Under the pieces are notes generated by a model. It saw nothing but the letters and a program-made list of their open reading frames with translations, ran no database searches and had not been told where the DNA came from. From Maricaulis sp047308265 (GTDB lineage: Bacteria > Pseudomonadota > Alphaproteobacteria > Caulobacterales > Maricaulaceae), in contig NZ_JBKQWY010000001.1 in assembly GCF_047308265.1 (NCBI RefSeq), forward strand, positions 124,001 through 188,000: a stretch of 64,000 nt of DNA, read 5' to 3'. Each line of letters opens with the position of its first letter. Position 1 is the first letter of the stretch. Below, piece by piece: positions 26,564 through 34,923 of the stretch. A program made the position numbers and the translations under genes.

Positions 26564-27727
26564 TCATTCAGGCACCAGTTCCTGGGCGATCCGGTCGGCA
26601 TAGAGTCGACCGGCTGGTGTCAGGGCAATTCGGTCTTGCGACAAAGACACCAGGCCCTGCCGGGCAAAGTCGAGACTTGTGTCAGTGTCTATGTCATGGC
26701 TCGTCTTGGCTCGCAGACAATCGCGATCAAGCCCGTCCATTGTGCGCAGCCCCATCAGGATACGTTCCGCAGCCTCATCTTTTGAGGAGAGGATCTCAAT
26801 GGGCTCCAGGCCCGTACCGGCTAGCGAAACCCGGGCGATGTAATCGGCCGGACGCCGCAGCGCCGCGGTGGCGCGCCGACCTCCTCGACCAGACTCTCCC
26901 CATCGTCCATGAGCGCCGGGTCCCAGGCCGAGCCAGTCCGCCCCTTCCCAATACAGACGATTATGCCGTGACTGATCCGAGGCAGACGCTGCATGATTTG
27001 AAATCTCATAGGCCGGCACGCCCCCGTCTGACAGCACGCTCTGCGTGACCTCGAAAAACCGGGCACCCTCATCCTCGTCGACAATCAGGAGCTCGCCCCG
27101 GTCCGCACGCTTGCCAAAGGCGGTTCCCGGCTCAATCGTCAGTTGATAGGGCGAAACATGGCGAACTCCGGCCCCGAGCAGCGCGTCCATTTCTGCTACC
27201 CAGTCATCCAGCGACTGGCCGGCCCACGCATAGATCAGATCCGCAGAATGGCGCACATCCAGTGCGAGCAATGTGTCGAGTGCGCGTCGGGCACTATTGC
27301 CATCATGATCGCGCCCAAGACGGCGCAAAACGTCATCATCAAAACTCTGCACCCCCAGCGAGAGACGGTTCACGCCGGCAGCAACGATATCGGCAAAACC
27401 TGCTGCCTCCTTGGGATTGGCCTCCAGCCCGATTTCGATACCGTCTTCGAAGCCAAACCACCGGTCCGCCGCCTCGATCAACGCCGCGATCTGATCCGGA
27501 CGCATCAAAGACGGCGTACCACCCCCGAAGTGAAGGCTGACAAGGGGGCGATGCATGCCCTCGCGCTCCAATTGACGCGCCTGTCCTTCCAGATCTCTTA
27601 GCATGGCAGCCAAGAGTGTGTCGGTCTCACCGCGCGCGCGGTAGACATTGAAGTCACAATACGGACAGATCCGCGCGCAAAACGGCCAATGAATATAGAG
27701 GCCAAGCGGAGCGAGGCCGGGTGTCAT
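26564..27727 (-). CDS. hemW: Radical SAM heme chaperone HemW
   Basis: 387 residues. LGLYIHWPFCARICPYCDFNVY contains the CxxxCxxC [4Fe-4S]-SAM motif, and LHFGGGTPSLM is the next HemW/HemN signature; SLGVQSFDDDVLRRLGR also fits. HemW inserts heme into respiratory proteins and lacks the extra N-terminal cysteine of true HemN, so it is not the coproporphyrinogen oxidase despite frequent mis-annotation. Its ATG overlaps the rdgB stop (ATGA, 27724-27727), so the pair is coupled. rdgB-hemW is a classic order. Confidence 0.92.
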   Translation of the reverse strand: MTPGLAPLGLYIHWPFCARICPYCDFNVYRARGETDTLLAAMLRDLEGQARQLEREGMHRPLVSLHFGGGTPSLMRPDQIAALIEAADRWFGFEDGIEIGLEANPKEAAGFADIVAAGVNRLSLGVQSFDDDVLRRLGRDHDGNSARRALDTLLALDVRHSADLIYAWAGQSLDDWVAEMDALLGAGVRHVSPYQLTIEPGTAFGKRADRGELLIVDEDEGARFFEVTQSVLSDGGVPAYEISNHAASASDQSRHNRLYWEGADWLGLGPGAHGRWGESGRGGRRATAALRRPADYIARVSLAGTGLEPIEILSSKDEAAERILMGLRTMDGLDRDCLRAKTSHDIDTDTSLDFARQGLVSLSQDRIALTPAGRLYADRIAQELVPE

Positions 27728-28341
27728 GACCGGTCCGGGAACTGATCGGTCAGCATAGCATCAAGGGCACGTGCACGGTGACTCAGTTGGCGCTTTTCGT
27801 CAGAGGTCATTTCGGCAAAGGTCCGAGTCTCGCCCTCAGGCTGAAAGATAGGATCATACCCAAACCCGCCTTCGCCGCGCGGCGGCCAGACGATTTCACC
27901 GACGACCTCTCCTCGATACAGATGTGTTTCGCCCTGTTCCGTCGTCAGGGCAATGACACTGACAAAACGCGCCGTACGATCGGCAGATCCCGACGCCGTC
28001 AATTGCGTCCAGACTGTTTCCATCGCCTTGTTGAAGTCACGCGGCTCCCCAGCCCAACGTGCTGAATATATTCCGGGATCTCCATTGAGCGCATCCACGG
28101 ACAGGCCGGAATCATCTGCCAGAGACACCAGTCCTGTCCGTCGAAACGCCGCCTCCGACTTCAGGGCCGCATTACCCTCAAAGGTGGATTCTGTTTCCTC
28201 CGGTTCCGGGAGATCATGGCTGGCCGCATCCCCAATCTGGATACCCAAAGGCGCCATCATTTCTGTCAACTCTTTGATTTTGCCTACATTATGGCTTGCC
28301 AGCACCCAGGTCTTCGACGTGAAATCGGGGTTTTGTGTCAT
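27724..28341 (-). CDS. rdgB: XTP/dITP diphosphatase (non-canonical purine NTP pyrophosphatase)
   Basis: 205 residues of the Ham1/RdgB family, which removes ITP, dITP and XTP from nucleotide pools. Seen: VLASHNVGKIKELTEM (substrate loop), ADDSGLSVDALNGDPGIYSARWAG, and GFGYDPIFQP...SHRARAL near the end. ATG 28341 has GAGG about ten bases upstream. Further in-frame starts (28362, 28383) lack ribosome sites and lie in palindrome-rich DNA. First gene of the rdgB-hemW unit. Confidence 0.94.
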   Translation of the reverse strand: MTQNPDFTSKTWVLASHNVGKIKELTEMMAPLGIQIGDAASHDLPEPEETESTFEGNAALKSEAAFRRTGLVSLADDSGLSVDALNGDPGIYSARWAGEPRDFNKAMETVWTQLTASGSADRTARFVSVIALTTEQGETHLYRGEVVGEIVWPPRGEGGFGYDPIFQPEGETRTFAEMTSDEKRQLSHRARALDAMLTDQFPDRS

Positions 28342-28381
28342 GGAGGTTACCTCGGGCTTCATATCGCATTTCGAAAAATTC

Positions 28382-28438
28382 ATATCGAGAAACGATATTT
28401 TTCGCTTGCGCGCTTCGATCTTATCATTTATCGATAAA
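28382..28438. promoter_or_regulatory. Palindromic, AT-rich promoter/operator region between rdgB and the small-ORF/DUF2975/XRE unit
   Basis: Two perfect palindromes lie in 57 bases: ATATCG-agaaa-CGATAT (28382-28398) and TTTATCGATAAA (28427-28438). A further ATATCG copy sits at 28361-28366. The region is markedly AT-richer than its surroundings and separates divergent genes. A TTGCGC hexamer at 28406-28411 with TATCGA at 28429-28434 (17-base spacing) is a possible plus-strand promoter overlapped by the second palindrome. The likely binder is the XRE-type regulator at 29280, but that is inference. Confidence 0.5.
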
Positions 28439-28519
28439 CAACAAGGACGGGAGACATCGTCCTGAACACACGGAATGACAACGGTTGTTGGTCAGATGCA
28501 AGTCAAAGGAGACATTAAG

Positions 28520-28636
28520 ATGGTCAGGCCCCAAGGTAACGCAGCTCGCACGTTCGCTTCTATTGCGATCAACATGATGCTGCTGGTGTGCGCGGCTACG
28601 GGAGCGTTCTACGCTTTCGCTTCCACCGTCGCATGA
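28520..28636 (+). CDS. Small single-pass membrane protein, 38 residues, hypothetical
   Basis: ATG 28520 to TGA 28634-28636 is preceded by AAAGGAGACATTAAG, one of the best ribosome sites in the window at ideal spacing. The product starts MVRPQGNAARTFASIA, continues as one hydrophobic helix (INMMLLVCAATGAFYAFAS) and ends TVA. Codon choice is compatible with coding. It lies 80 bases upstream of the DUF2975 gene in the same direction, so it may be the first gene of a small-ORF/DUF2975/XRE unit. I do not recognise a family. Confidence 0.6.
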   Translation: MVRPQGNAARTFASIAINMMLLVCAATGAFYAFASTVA

Positions 28637-28716
28637 GTGCGGTAACAAGCTAACATTGCCTGGGGATGCGGGTGCCGTTTGACCCAGGCAGTGTTTGCGA
28701 AGAGGACTGAACAGGA

Positions 28717-29268
28717 ATGAAGGCATTAGGACAGGGTTCACTGGCGTCCGTGCTCAAGGTCGGGCTCGACATTGTTTGGTACGGGCTATGGGCCTTCATG
28801 GCGATGATCGGATTGATCCTGCTCGCCACCATCACCGCTTTCATCATGGATGTTATCGGCCACACACCGAGTGTCCTGTCGGAACTCTTCGACTACCTGA
28901 TGGTCCGGGGCCGAATGGTGCCCCTGGCGATCCCGCTTATGATCGCAGCCCTTGTGCTGATCGATCGGCTGCGCCGGATCTTCGCCACCCTGGTGGCCGG
29001 TGATCCATTTGTGCCGGAAAATGCCGGCCATTTGCGGGTGATCGCGATAACGATCGCGGTCTTCCAGCTACTGCGCCATGCCATCCAGGGCATACTGGCG
29101 ATGGTTCTGACCGTTGCCGACCAGCCCATCGAAGGGGGTTATGCGCTTGAGTTCAATGCCTGGAATGTAGATCTGGGCGCCTGGTTCGCGGTGGGTGTGC
29201 TGCTCATCTTTGCGGAAGTCTTCCGCGAAGGAGCCCGCATGCGCCAAGAACAGCAGCTGACGATTTAA
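28717..29268 (+). CDS. DUF2975 membrane protein
   Basis: 183 residues with four predicted helices (around 15-45, 65-85, 105-130 and 150-172). The segment RLRRIFATLVAGDPFVPENAGHLRVIA is typical of DUF2975: a cytosolic loop with a GDPF..EN pattern between helices. Function is unknown. Members are almost always followed by a tiny Cro/C1-type regulator of the YozG group, and that gene follows here after 11 bases. AGAGGACTGAACAGGA provides the ribosome site. Confidence 0.82.
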   Translation: MKALGQGSLASVLKVGLDIVWYGLWAFMAMIGLILLATITAFIMDVIGHTPSVLSELFDYLMVRGRMVPLAIPLMIAALVLIDRLRRIFATLVAGDPFVPENAGHLRVIAITIAVFQLLRHAIQGILAMVLTVADQPIEGGYALEFNAWNVDLGAWFAVGVLLIFAEVFREGARMRQEQQLTI

Positions 29269-29279
29269 GGAGGACGCCC

Positions 29280-29510
29280 ATGCCCATTCGCGTCACCCTG
29301 GATCGCATGCTGCTCGAGCGGCGTATGTCGCTCACCGAATTGTGTGATCGGGTTGGTATCACGATGGCCAACCTGTCGATTTTGAAAACCGGAAAGGCCA
29401 AGGCCGTCCGTTTTTCAACACTCGAAGCCCTGTGCCGGGAGCTGGGTTGCCAGCCCGGGGACCTGTTGAGCTTCGATGATGAGGATGATGACAACCAGGC
29501 CTCCGAGTAG
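29280..29510 (+). CDS. Small XRE/Cro-type HTH regulator (YozG-like)
   Basis: 76 residues, nearly all helix-turn-helix: LLERRMSLTELCDRVGITMANLSILKTGKAKAVRFSTLEALCRELGCQPGDLL, then an acidic tail (FDDEDDDN). The ribosome site AAGGAGGACGCCC is strong. It pairs with the upstream DUF2975 gene, as in Bacillus YoaS/YozG and many other phyla. It is probably autoregulatory; palindromes at 28382-28438 are candidate targets. Confidence 0.88.
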   Translation: MPIRVTLDRMLLERRMSLTELCDRVGITMANLSILKTGKAKAVRFSTLEALCRELGCQPGDLLSFDDEDDDNQASE

Positions 29511-29529
29511 TGGTGGCCTGAATACTGAA

Positions 29530-29638
29530 CGCCCCGGTTGGGCGATCAGGACAGACGGCGGGAGTGGGTCTGCACGTTCGCCCTTCCCAAGAGGTCGTGC
29601 GGGCCATTTCCAGCCCCCCAGCGCGCTCCCGCCGTCTG
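29530..29638. ncRNA. Candidate structured RNA in the XRE-rph intergenic region
   Basis: The 236-base gap between the XRE gene and rph contains stacked dyads and no plausible gene. First is a perfect hairpin CGCCC-CGGTT-GGGCG (29530-29544). Then a 13-bp perfect stem CAGACGGCGGGAG (29552-29564) / CTCCCGCCGTCTG (29626-29638) encloses an inner stem GCACG (29572-29576) / CGTGC (29596-29600), extendable with two G-U pairs to about 10 bp. No T-tract follows on either strand, so it is not a simple terminator. It does not carry the SRP-RNA GGUCAGGUCCGGAAGGAAGC-type core and I cannot match it to 6S or tmRNA. Strand is undecided. Confidence 0.35.
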
Positions 29639-29746
29639 ATCTCCTATGATTCCCGTTTCAGGAAACCATGCCGTCTGAGCCCTCCGCGCGATGGCTCGAT
29701 GGATCAAGCAGCCCTACTCGGGTGCCAATCTATTTCCAGGCCCAAC

Positions 29747-30466
29747 CTATTTCTTGGCAAGAGCCGCGATTTGCAGCTCGGCCAGCTCTGTCACACCCTT
29801 GCGCGCCAGGGCAAACATTTCATCAAACGCCTGACCGGAGAACGGCGTGTCCTCGGCCGTCGCCTGAACCTCGACGATACCGCCATCGGCCGTCAGGACA
29901 AAATTGGCATCCGCCTCGGCCTTGCTGTCTTCTTCATATTCAAGATCAAGACGGGTTTCACCGTCAATCACCCCACACGAGATCGCTGCCAGTTGACCGT
30001 GCACCGGGTCAGACTCGAGCACGCCCTCCTCGATAAGATAGGCCGTCGCCATTTTCAAAGCGACCCATGCCCCCGTGATCGACGCCGTGCGTGTCCCACC
30101 ATCGGCCTGGATCACATCACAATCCACCGTGATCTGGCGCTCTCCCAGAGCCTTCAGGTCCACCACAGCCCGCAGTGACCGACCGATCAGACGCTGGATT
30201 TCCTGGGTTCGACCTGATTGTTTTCCCGCTGTGGCCTCCCGGCGCATGCGCGAATGGGTCGAGCGCGGCAGCATGCCGTATTCTGCTGTCACCCAGCCCT
30301 TGCCGCCACCGCGCAGCCAGGGCGGGACATTCTCTTCCACACTCGCCGTGCATAAAACCTGCGTGTGACCGCACTGGATCATGCAGGCCCCCTCGGCATA
30401 ACGCGTGGGCTGAAGGGTGAAACTGACCTCGCGCAGGGCATCACGGTCACGACCAAAAGGTCTCAT
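29747..30466 (-). CDS. rph: Ribonuclease PH
   Basis: 239 residues, the standard RNase PH length, from ATG 30466 behind TTGGAGATCCAC. MRPFGRDRDALREVSFTLQ is the canonical start. RGGGKGWVTAEYGMLPRSTHSR and TVDCDVIQADGGTRTASITG are the phosphate and active-site regions. It trims tRNA 3' ends phosphorolytically. A frame extending to 30667 overlaps hrcA antisense and is not used. It is divergent from hrcA, with about 130 bases between start codons; rph/hrcA divergence is common in alphaproteobacteria. Confidence 0.95.
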   Translation of the reverse strand: MRPFGRDRDALREVSFTLQPTRYAEGACMIQCGHTQVLCTASVEENVPPWLRGGGKGWVTAEYGMLPRSTHSRMRREATAGKQSGRTQEIQRLIGRSLRAVVDLKALGERQITVDCDVIQADGGTRTASITGAWVALKMATAYLIEEGVLESDPVHGQLAAISCGVIDGETRLDLEYEEDSKAEADANFVLTADGGIVEVQATAEDTPFSGQAFDEMFALARKGVTELAELQIAALAKK

Positions 30467-30595
30467 GTGGATCTCCAATATCTGTCTGATGCCGCTCGTA
30501 GTCTGCCGCGCCCGCTGCATCAACTCCCTGCGTGAAAGAAATCTGGGCGGTCCGGGCAATTGAACCGGCTCAAGAGGCAGATTATCTGTGGTCCC

Positions 30596-31669
30596 ATGAG
30601 TGACTTCACCCCGCCCACCTCCGGTCTGGCCGATCTGGATCAACGCATGCGCGTGATCTTTCGGCAAATCGTGGAGTCCTATCTGGAAACCGGTGAACCG
30701 GTCGGGTCGCGCACCCTGTCGCGCACACCCGGTCTCGATCTCTCTGCTGCATCGATCCGCAACACGATGTCAGACCTGGCCAGTCTTGGCTTGCTGACCG
30801 CCCCGCATAGCAGCGCCGGACGGCTTCCGACCCATCACGGCCTGCGTCTGTTTGTGGACGGGCTGTTGCAGATTGGCGAGCTGAGCGATACCGAGCGCCA
30901 GGCCGTTGATACCCGGATCGGCAATACCTCGCGAACTACAGATGATCTGGTACAGGACGCATCGGATCTTCTTGGCGGTCTGATCGGCGGCGCCGGCCTC
31001 GTCGTCTCGCCAAAACGCGAAGCGCCGCTGCGCCATATTGAATTTGTCCCGCTATCGCGCACGGAAGTGCTTGTTGTCCTGGTTCTGTCTGATGGCACGG
31101 TTGAAAACCGGCTGATGCCCTCACCGCCTGGCCTGCTGCCTTCCAGCTTGATCGAAGCGGGGAATTATCTGTCATCCCGCCTGGTCGGTCGTACGCTGAG
31201 CGAGGCCCGGACGGAAATCGAGCGGGAGATTGCCGACCGCAAGGCGCAGATCGACAAGGCCGCCGCGACCCTGATCCAGGCCGGACTGGCTGAATGGAGC
31301 GGTGGAGAGGGCGAACGCTCCCTGATCGTACGCGGCCAGTCTCGCCTGTTGAATGATCTCGATGCCACAGAAGATCTCGAGCGTATTCGACATCTGTTCG
31401 ATGATATCGAACGCAAGCAGGATCTGATCTCCCTCCTCGACCAGGCCGGTGAGGGCAATGGAGTCCGCCTGTTCATAGGATCCGAAAACCCCTTGTTCAG
31501 CCTGTCCGGTTCCAGCGTGATCGTGGCGCCCTATCGCAACAGCGAACAGCAGATCATCGGGGCCCTGGGTGTAATTGGCCCCACCCGTTTGAACTATGCC
31601 CGTGTTATCCCCCTGGTGGATTACACGGCCCGTGTCCTGGGCAAACTCCTGGACGATGCCAGACTATGA
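30596..31669 (+). CDS. hrcA: Heat-inducible transcription repressor HrcA
   Basis: 357 residues from ATG 30596 (an upstream TTG at 30560 is less likely). The N-terminal winged helix has LDQRMRVIFRQIVESYLETGEPVGSRTLSR and the diagnostic LSAASIRNTMSDLASLGLL. The GAF-like C-terminal domain ends with ALGVIGPTRLNYARVIPLVDYTA. HrcA represses chaperone operons by binding CIRCE inverted repeats, with GroEL as co-factor. I find no CIRCE element in this window, so its targets (commonly groESL) are elsewhere. It is followed after 10 bases by grpE. Confidence 0.95.
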   Translation: MSDFTPPTSGLADLDQRMRVIFRQIVESYLETGEPVGSRTLSRTPGLDLSAASIRNTMSDLASLGLLTAPHSSAGRLPTHHGLRLFVDGLLQIGELSDTERQAVDTRIGNTSRTTDDLVQDASDLLGGLIGGAGLVVSPKREAPLRHIEFVPLSRTEVLVVLVLSDGTVENRLMPSPPGLLPSSLIEAGNYLSSRLVGRTLSEARTEIEREIADRKAQIDKAAATLIQAGLAEWSGGEGERSLIVRGQSRLLNDLDATEDLERIRHLFDDIERKQDLISLLDQAGEGNGVRLFIGSENPLFSLSGSSVIVAPYRNSEQQIIGALGVIGPTRLNYARVIPLVDYTARVLGKLLDDARL

Positions 31670-31679
31670 GAGCTTGAAA

Positions 31680-32297
31680 ATGAGCGATAACGACAAGACC
31701 GTTGAAGACACCGAGATGGACGCCGCCACCGAAACCGCTGAAACGTCACCGGAAAATGGCGGCGAGCCCACGCCGGAAGAGCGCGAAGCCAAGCTCGTGG
31801 CCGACCTGGATGCCATGCGCGACCGCCTCCTTCGCGCTGTTGCCGAGTCCGAAAACACCCGCAAGCGGACGGAAAAAGAACTCCAGGACACGCGCCAGTA
31901 TGCCGTCAGCAAGTTTGCGCGGGACATGCTGGAAGTCGCCGACAATCTGTCTCGGGCTCTGAGCGCTCTCGACGCCGCCGAGCTTGAAAACGCCTCCGAA
32001 CCGCTTCGCAATCTGGTCGAAGGCGTGGCCATGACGGAAAAACAACTCGTACAGAAAATGGAATCGCATGGCGTGACCAAGCTGGCTCCGGAACCGGGCG
32101 AGGTCTTTGACCCGAACCTGCACCAGGCCGTTGCGCAGATCCCTTCCGATCAGCCCGCTGGCAAGGTCGCAGCCCTTATGCAGCCTGGATACACGATCGG
32201 CGCGCGAACACTGCGTGCGGCCATGGTCGCCGTGTCGGCCGGCCAGCCCGCCGCACCCTCCGGAGACACGGGCGGATCCGTGGATGTAACCGCATAA
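31680..32297 (+). CDS. grpE: Nucleotide exchange factor GrpE
   Basis: 205 residues from ATG 31680. The acidic, low-complexity N-terminus leads into the long coiled-coil helix (LVADLDAMRDRLLRAVAESEN) and the beta-domain with HGVTKLAPEPGEVFDPNLHQAV and PGYTIGARTLRAAMVAVSAG, all GrpE signatures. It accelerates ADP release from DnaK. It sits directly behind hrcA, while dnaK-dnaJ lie 3 kb further in the same direction, so the chaperone genes form two nearby units. Confidence 0.95.
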   Translation: MSDNDKTVEDTEMDAATETAETSPENGGEPTPEEREAKLVADLDAMRDRLLRAVAESENTRKRTEKELQDTRQYAVSKFARDMLEVADNLSRALSALDAAELENASEPLRNLVEGVAMTEKQLVQKMESHGVTKLAPEPGEVFDPNLHQAVAQIPSDQPAGKVAALMQPGYTIGARTLRAAMVAVSAGQPAAPSGDTGGSVDVTA

Positions 32298-32389
32298 TCT
32301 GTCAAAGCCAGACCACGAAGACCCGGTTTTACTCGCCTTGGACCACGGCCCCGCTATGATGCGAGCAGGTCGAGTTTTGGGGGTGTTAC

Positions 32390-33916
32390 ATGCCGGGTCT
32401 TCCAGGATGGGCGCTTGAAGCGCTGAGTATTCTCACACAGTTATTCATCCTGGCCGTCGGCCTGGGTGTGCTGGTGGTCATCGTCTTCTATCTGCGCGAT
32501 GTGACCCAGCAGAAGGATGCCGTCCGGCGAAACTATCCGGTGTTTGGACGGTTTCGCGGCCTGTTCACCACGCTCGGCGAGTTCTTCCGCCAATACTTCT
32601 TCGCTATGGATCGCGAAGAATTGCCGTTCAACAGGGCGGAACGCGACTGGGTCTATCGGGCGTCGAAAGGCAAGGGCGGTACTATTCCGTTTGGTTCCAC
32701 GAAGCCCCTGGACAAGACGGGAACAGCCATCTTCGTCAATTGCCCCTTCCCGCTGCTCGATGATGACGCCGCGGCAACCCAGCCATTGCGGATCGGACCC
32801 CATTGCCGTCACCCTTATGACGCACCCTCCTTCTTCAATGTTTCCGGAATGAGTTATGGCGCTCTTTCGAAACCGGCCGTGCGCGCCCTGTCGATCGGGG
32901 CAGGCCAGGCGGGGATCTGGATGAATACCGGTGAGGGTGGGCTTTCTCCCATGCATCTGGAAGGCGGTGGAGATATCGTCTTCCAGATTGGCACGGCCAA
33001 ATATGGCGTCCGGGATGCTGACGGTCATCTCTGCGATGACAGGCTGCGCGAGATCGCGGCGCATAAACAGGTGCGCATGTTCGAACTCAAGCTCAGCCAG
33101 GGCGCCAAACCCGGCAAGGGCGGCATTCTGCCAGCCTCCAAGGTGAACCGGGAAATCGCCAAGATCCGGGGCATTCCCGTGGGACAAGCCTCGATCTCCC
33201 CCAATCGCCACCCGGAAATCGGCGATGTCGACAGTTTGCTCGACATGATCGCCCATATTCGTGAGGTCACGGGCAAGCCGGTCGGATTCAAGGCGGCCCT
33301 GGGCGCCTATGGCTGGCTGGACGAGCTCTGCCGCGCCATTCTTGAGCGTGGCCCGGAATCGGCACCGGACTTCTTCACGCTCGACAGCGGGGATGGCGGC
33401 ACAGGCGCGTCTCCCATGGCCTTGATGGATAATGTGGGGCTGCCCATTCGCGAGAGCCTGCCCATTGCGGTGGAAATCATTGGCAAGCACGGGCTGCGCG
33501 AACGCATGCGCATTGTCGCATCCGGCAAGCTGGTCATTCCCGGCTCCGTCGCCTGGGCGCTGGCCGCCGGGGCCGATTTTATCCAGTGTGGCCGCGGCTT
33601 CATGTTCTCGATCGGCTGCATCCAGGCCCTGAAATGCCATCAGAACACCTGCCCCACCGGCGTTACGACCCACAAGAAACACCTCCAGCGCGGCCTCGTG
33701 GTGAAAGAGAAATCGGCCATGGTTGCACAGTATGCCCGCACCATTCACGAGCATGTCGAACTGATCGCTCATTCATGCGGCGTTGCCGAGCCGCGTCAGC
33801 TACGCCGCAAACATGTCCGGATTGTCCAGGAAAACGGACGCTCCATACCCATGGACCATCTCGATTTCCTGCCGCGCGACGAGTTGGCCGACTCACATTT
33901 CCCTGATGCGTCCTGA
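32390..33916 (+). CDS. FMN-binding glutamate synthase-family protein with N-terminal membrane anchor
   Basis: 508 residues. One N-terminal helix (LTQLFILAVGLGVLVVIVFYL) is followed by a TIM-barrel related to the GltB synthase domain: FFNVSGMSYGALSKPAVRALS, GGLSPMH, ELKLSQGAKPGKGG, DFFTLDSGDGGTGASP and a 3Fe-4S cysteine set CIQALKCHQNTCPTG. There is no amidotransferase domain, so it is not a complete glutamate synthase. Stand-alone members, often membrane-anchored, are widespread with unproven reactions. GGGGGTGTTAC supplies the ribosome site. It is followed at once by a small membrane protein. Confidence 0.88.
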   Translation: MPGLPGWALEALSILTQLFILAVGLGVLVVIVFYLRDVTQQKDAVRRNYPVFGRFRGLFTTLGEFFRQYFFAMDREELPFNRAERDWVYRASKGKGGTIPFGSTKPLDKTGTAIFVNCPFPLLDDDAAATQPLRIGPHCRHPYDAPSFFNVSGMSYGALSKPAVRALSIGAGQAGIWMNTGEGGLSPMHLEGGGDIVFQIGTAKYGVRDADGHLCDDRLREIAAHKQVRMFELKLSQGAKPGKGGILPASKVNREIAKIRGIPVGQASISPNRHPEIGDVDSLLDMIAHIREVTGKPVGFKAALGAYGWLDELCRAILERGPESAPDFFTLDSGDGGTGASPMALMDNVGLPIRESLPIAVEIIGKHGLRERMRIVASGKLVIPGSVAWALAAGADFIQCGRGFMFSIGCIQALKCHQNTCPTGVTTHKKHLQRGLVVKEKSAMVAQYARTIHEHVELIAHSCGVAEPRQLRRKHVRIVQENGRSIPMDHLDFLPRDELADSHFPDAS

Positions 33917-33919
33917 TCG

Positions 33920-34270
33920 ATGAAAACCCGCCTTTTCCTGCTCCAGGCTGTCCACACGCTTGTGACCCTCCTCGCCTTGTCGAGCCTGGTGCCCATGGCT
34001 GTGTATGCGTGGACGGGAGAGGGGCTCAATCTGGCCCTGTGGGCCTTGTGCCTGCCGCTGGGGATTCTCTCCGGGCTCTTGCTGAATGATGGCCGCTGCG
34101 TCCTGCAGGACCTGGCCCGCAAATGGTCCGGTCAACACGAAGGCTGGGCCCGTGATATTCTGCTTCTGCCCGAGCGCTGGGCCTTGAACCTCGTTCCGGC
34201 CACCACACCCTTTTTTTCGCTCGTGATCGGCGCGCTTTGCATGCGGCTTGTTCTTGATTTCCTGCGCTAG
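33920..34270 (+). CDS. Small membrane protein of unknown function
   Basis: 116 residues with about three hydrophobic segments: AVHTLVTLLALSSLVPMAVYAW, LALWALCLPLGILSGLLL and TPFFSLVIGALCMRLVLDFL. A polar loop between them contains GRCVLQDLARKWSG. I do not recognise a family. Its start is 3 bases after the stop of the FMN-binding protein, suggesting cotranscription and a possible membrane partner role. Its end overlaps the end of convergent alkB by four bases. Confidence 0.65.
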   Translation: MKTRLFLLQAVHTLVTLLALSSLVPMAVYAWTGEGLNLALWALCLPLGILSGLLLNDGRCVLQDLARKWSGQHEGWARDILLLPERWALNLVPATTPFFSLVIGALCMRLVLDFLR

Positions 34271-34923
34271 CACGGTTTCGGGGCGCTCGGGATCGTGACC
34301 CGGCGCAGGGTCAGATTGATACGCCCGCCACCCGGGAAACTCGTTTCGTCGAGCAAGGTCGATGTCCCTGGATAAATGCGGTCCACACCGTGATAGCAGC
34401 GGCGCGATGCGCCACCGAGCACAACCACATCCCCCGACGACAGGATCATCGATTGTGTCGTTCCGCCGCGGGTATGATTGCCCAGACGAAAGCGCGCCTT
34501 GTCCCCCAGCGATACCGATATGACGGCCGCATCCGTCGCAGCCTCATCCCAGTCGACATGCATGCCCATGCGACTGTCCGGCGCATACCAATTCACCAGA
34601 CAGGCTTCCGGCACAGCCGGATAATCCGCGTGAGCCTCCCAAAGCGCCATCAGGGGCTCGGGTATGACCTGCCATGGCGCTCCCGTTTCGGGATGGTGGG
34701 TCACGTATCGGTATCCACCCGCCTTGTCGGTCATCCATCCCAGAGACCCGAAATTGGTCATTTTTACCGATAAGGGCTTGCCTGTCCGGGGCATGGTCGG
34801 ACGCCAGAACGGGGTCATCGCCTGCACATTGCGAACATGCGCCAATAATTGAGCTTGAGCCTCACGATCAAAATAGCCCGGCAGGACACGGAAACCGGCG
34901 ATCATCTCATCGCGATTTGTCAT
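34267..34923 (-). CDS. alkB: AlkB-type Fe(II)/2-oxoglutarate-dependent DNA repair dioxygenase
   Basis: 218 residues, normal for bacterial AlkB. Iron ligands are visible as H-x-D in MGMHVDWDEA and the distal His in SRRCYHGVDRI. The 2-oxoglutarate and substrate arginines lie in GGRINLTLRRVT. The SGDVVVLGGASR segment is the standard strand. It oxidatively demethylates 1-methyladenine and 3-methylcytosine. No ada operon partner is adjacent; an Ogt/Ada-like gene and nth lie 8-9 kb away. Confidence 0.92.
   Translation of the reverse strand: MTNRDEMIAGFRVLPGYFDREAQAQLLAHVRNVQAMTPFWRPTMPRTGKPLSVKMTNFGSLGWMTDKAGGYRYVTHHPETGAPWQVIPEPLMALWEAHADYPAVPEACLVNWYAPDSRMGMHVDWDEAATDAAVISVSLGDKARFRLGNHTRGGTTQSMILSSGDVVVLGGASRRCYHGVDRIYPGTSTLLDETSFPGGGRINLTLRRVTIPSAPKPC

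Noticed and set aside
29511..29746. SRP RNA, 6S RNA or tmRNA gene
   Set aside because: The conserved SRP core and a tmRNA alanyl-acceptor/CCA end are absent; 6S has no primary motif I could confirm.
32441..33772. 443-codon minus-strand frame opposite the FMN-binding glutamate synthase gene
   Set aside because: The plus-strand product has clear family motifs throughout; the antisense product has none.
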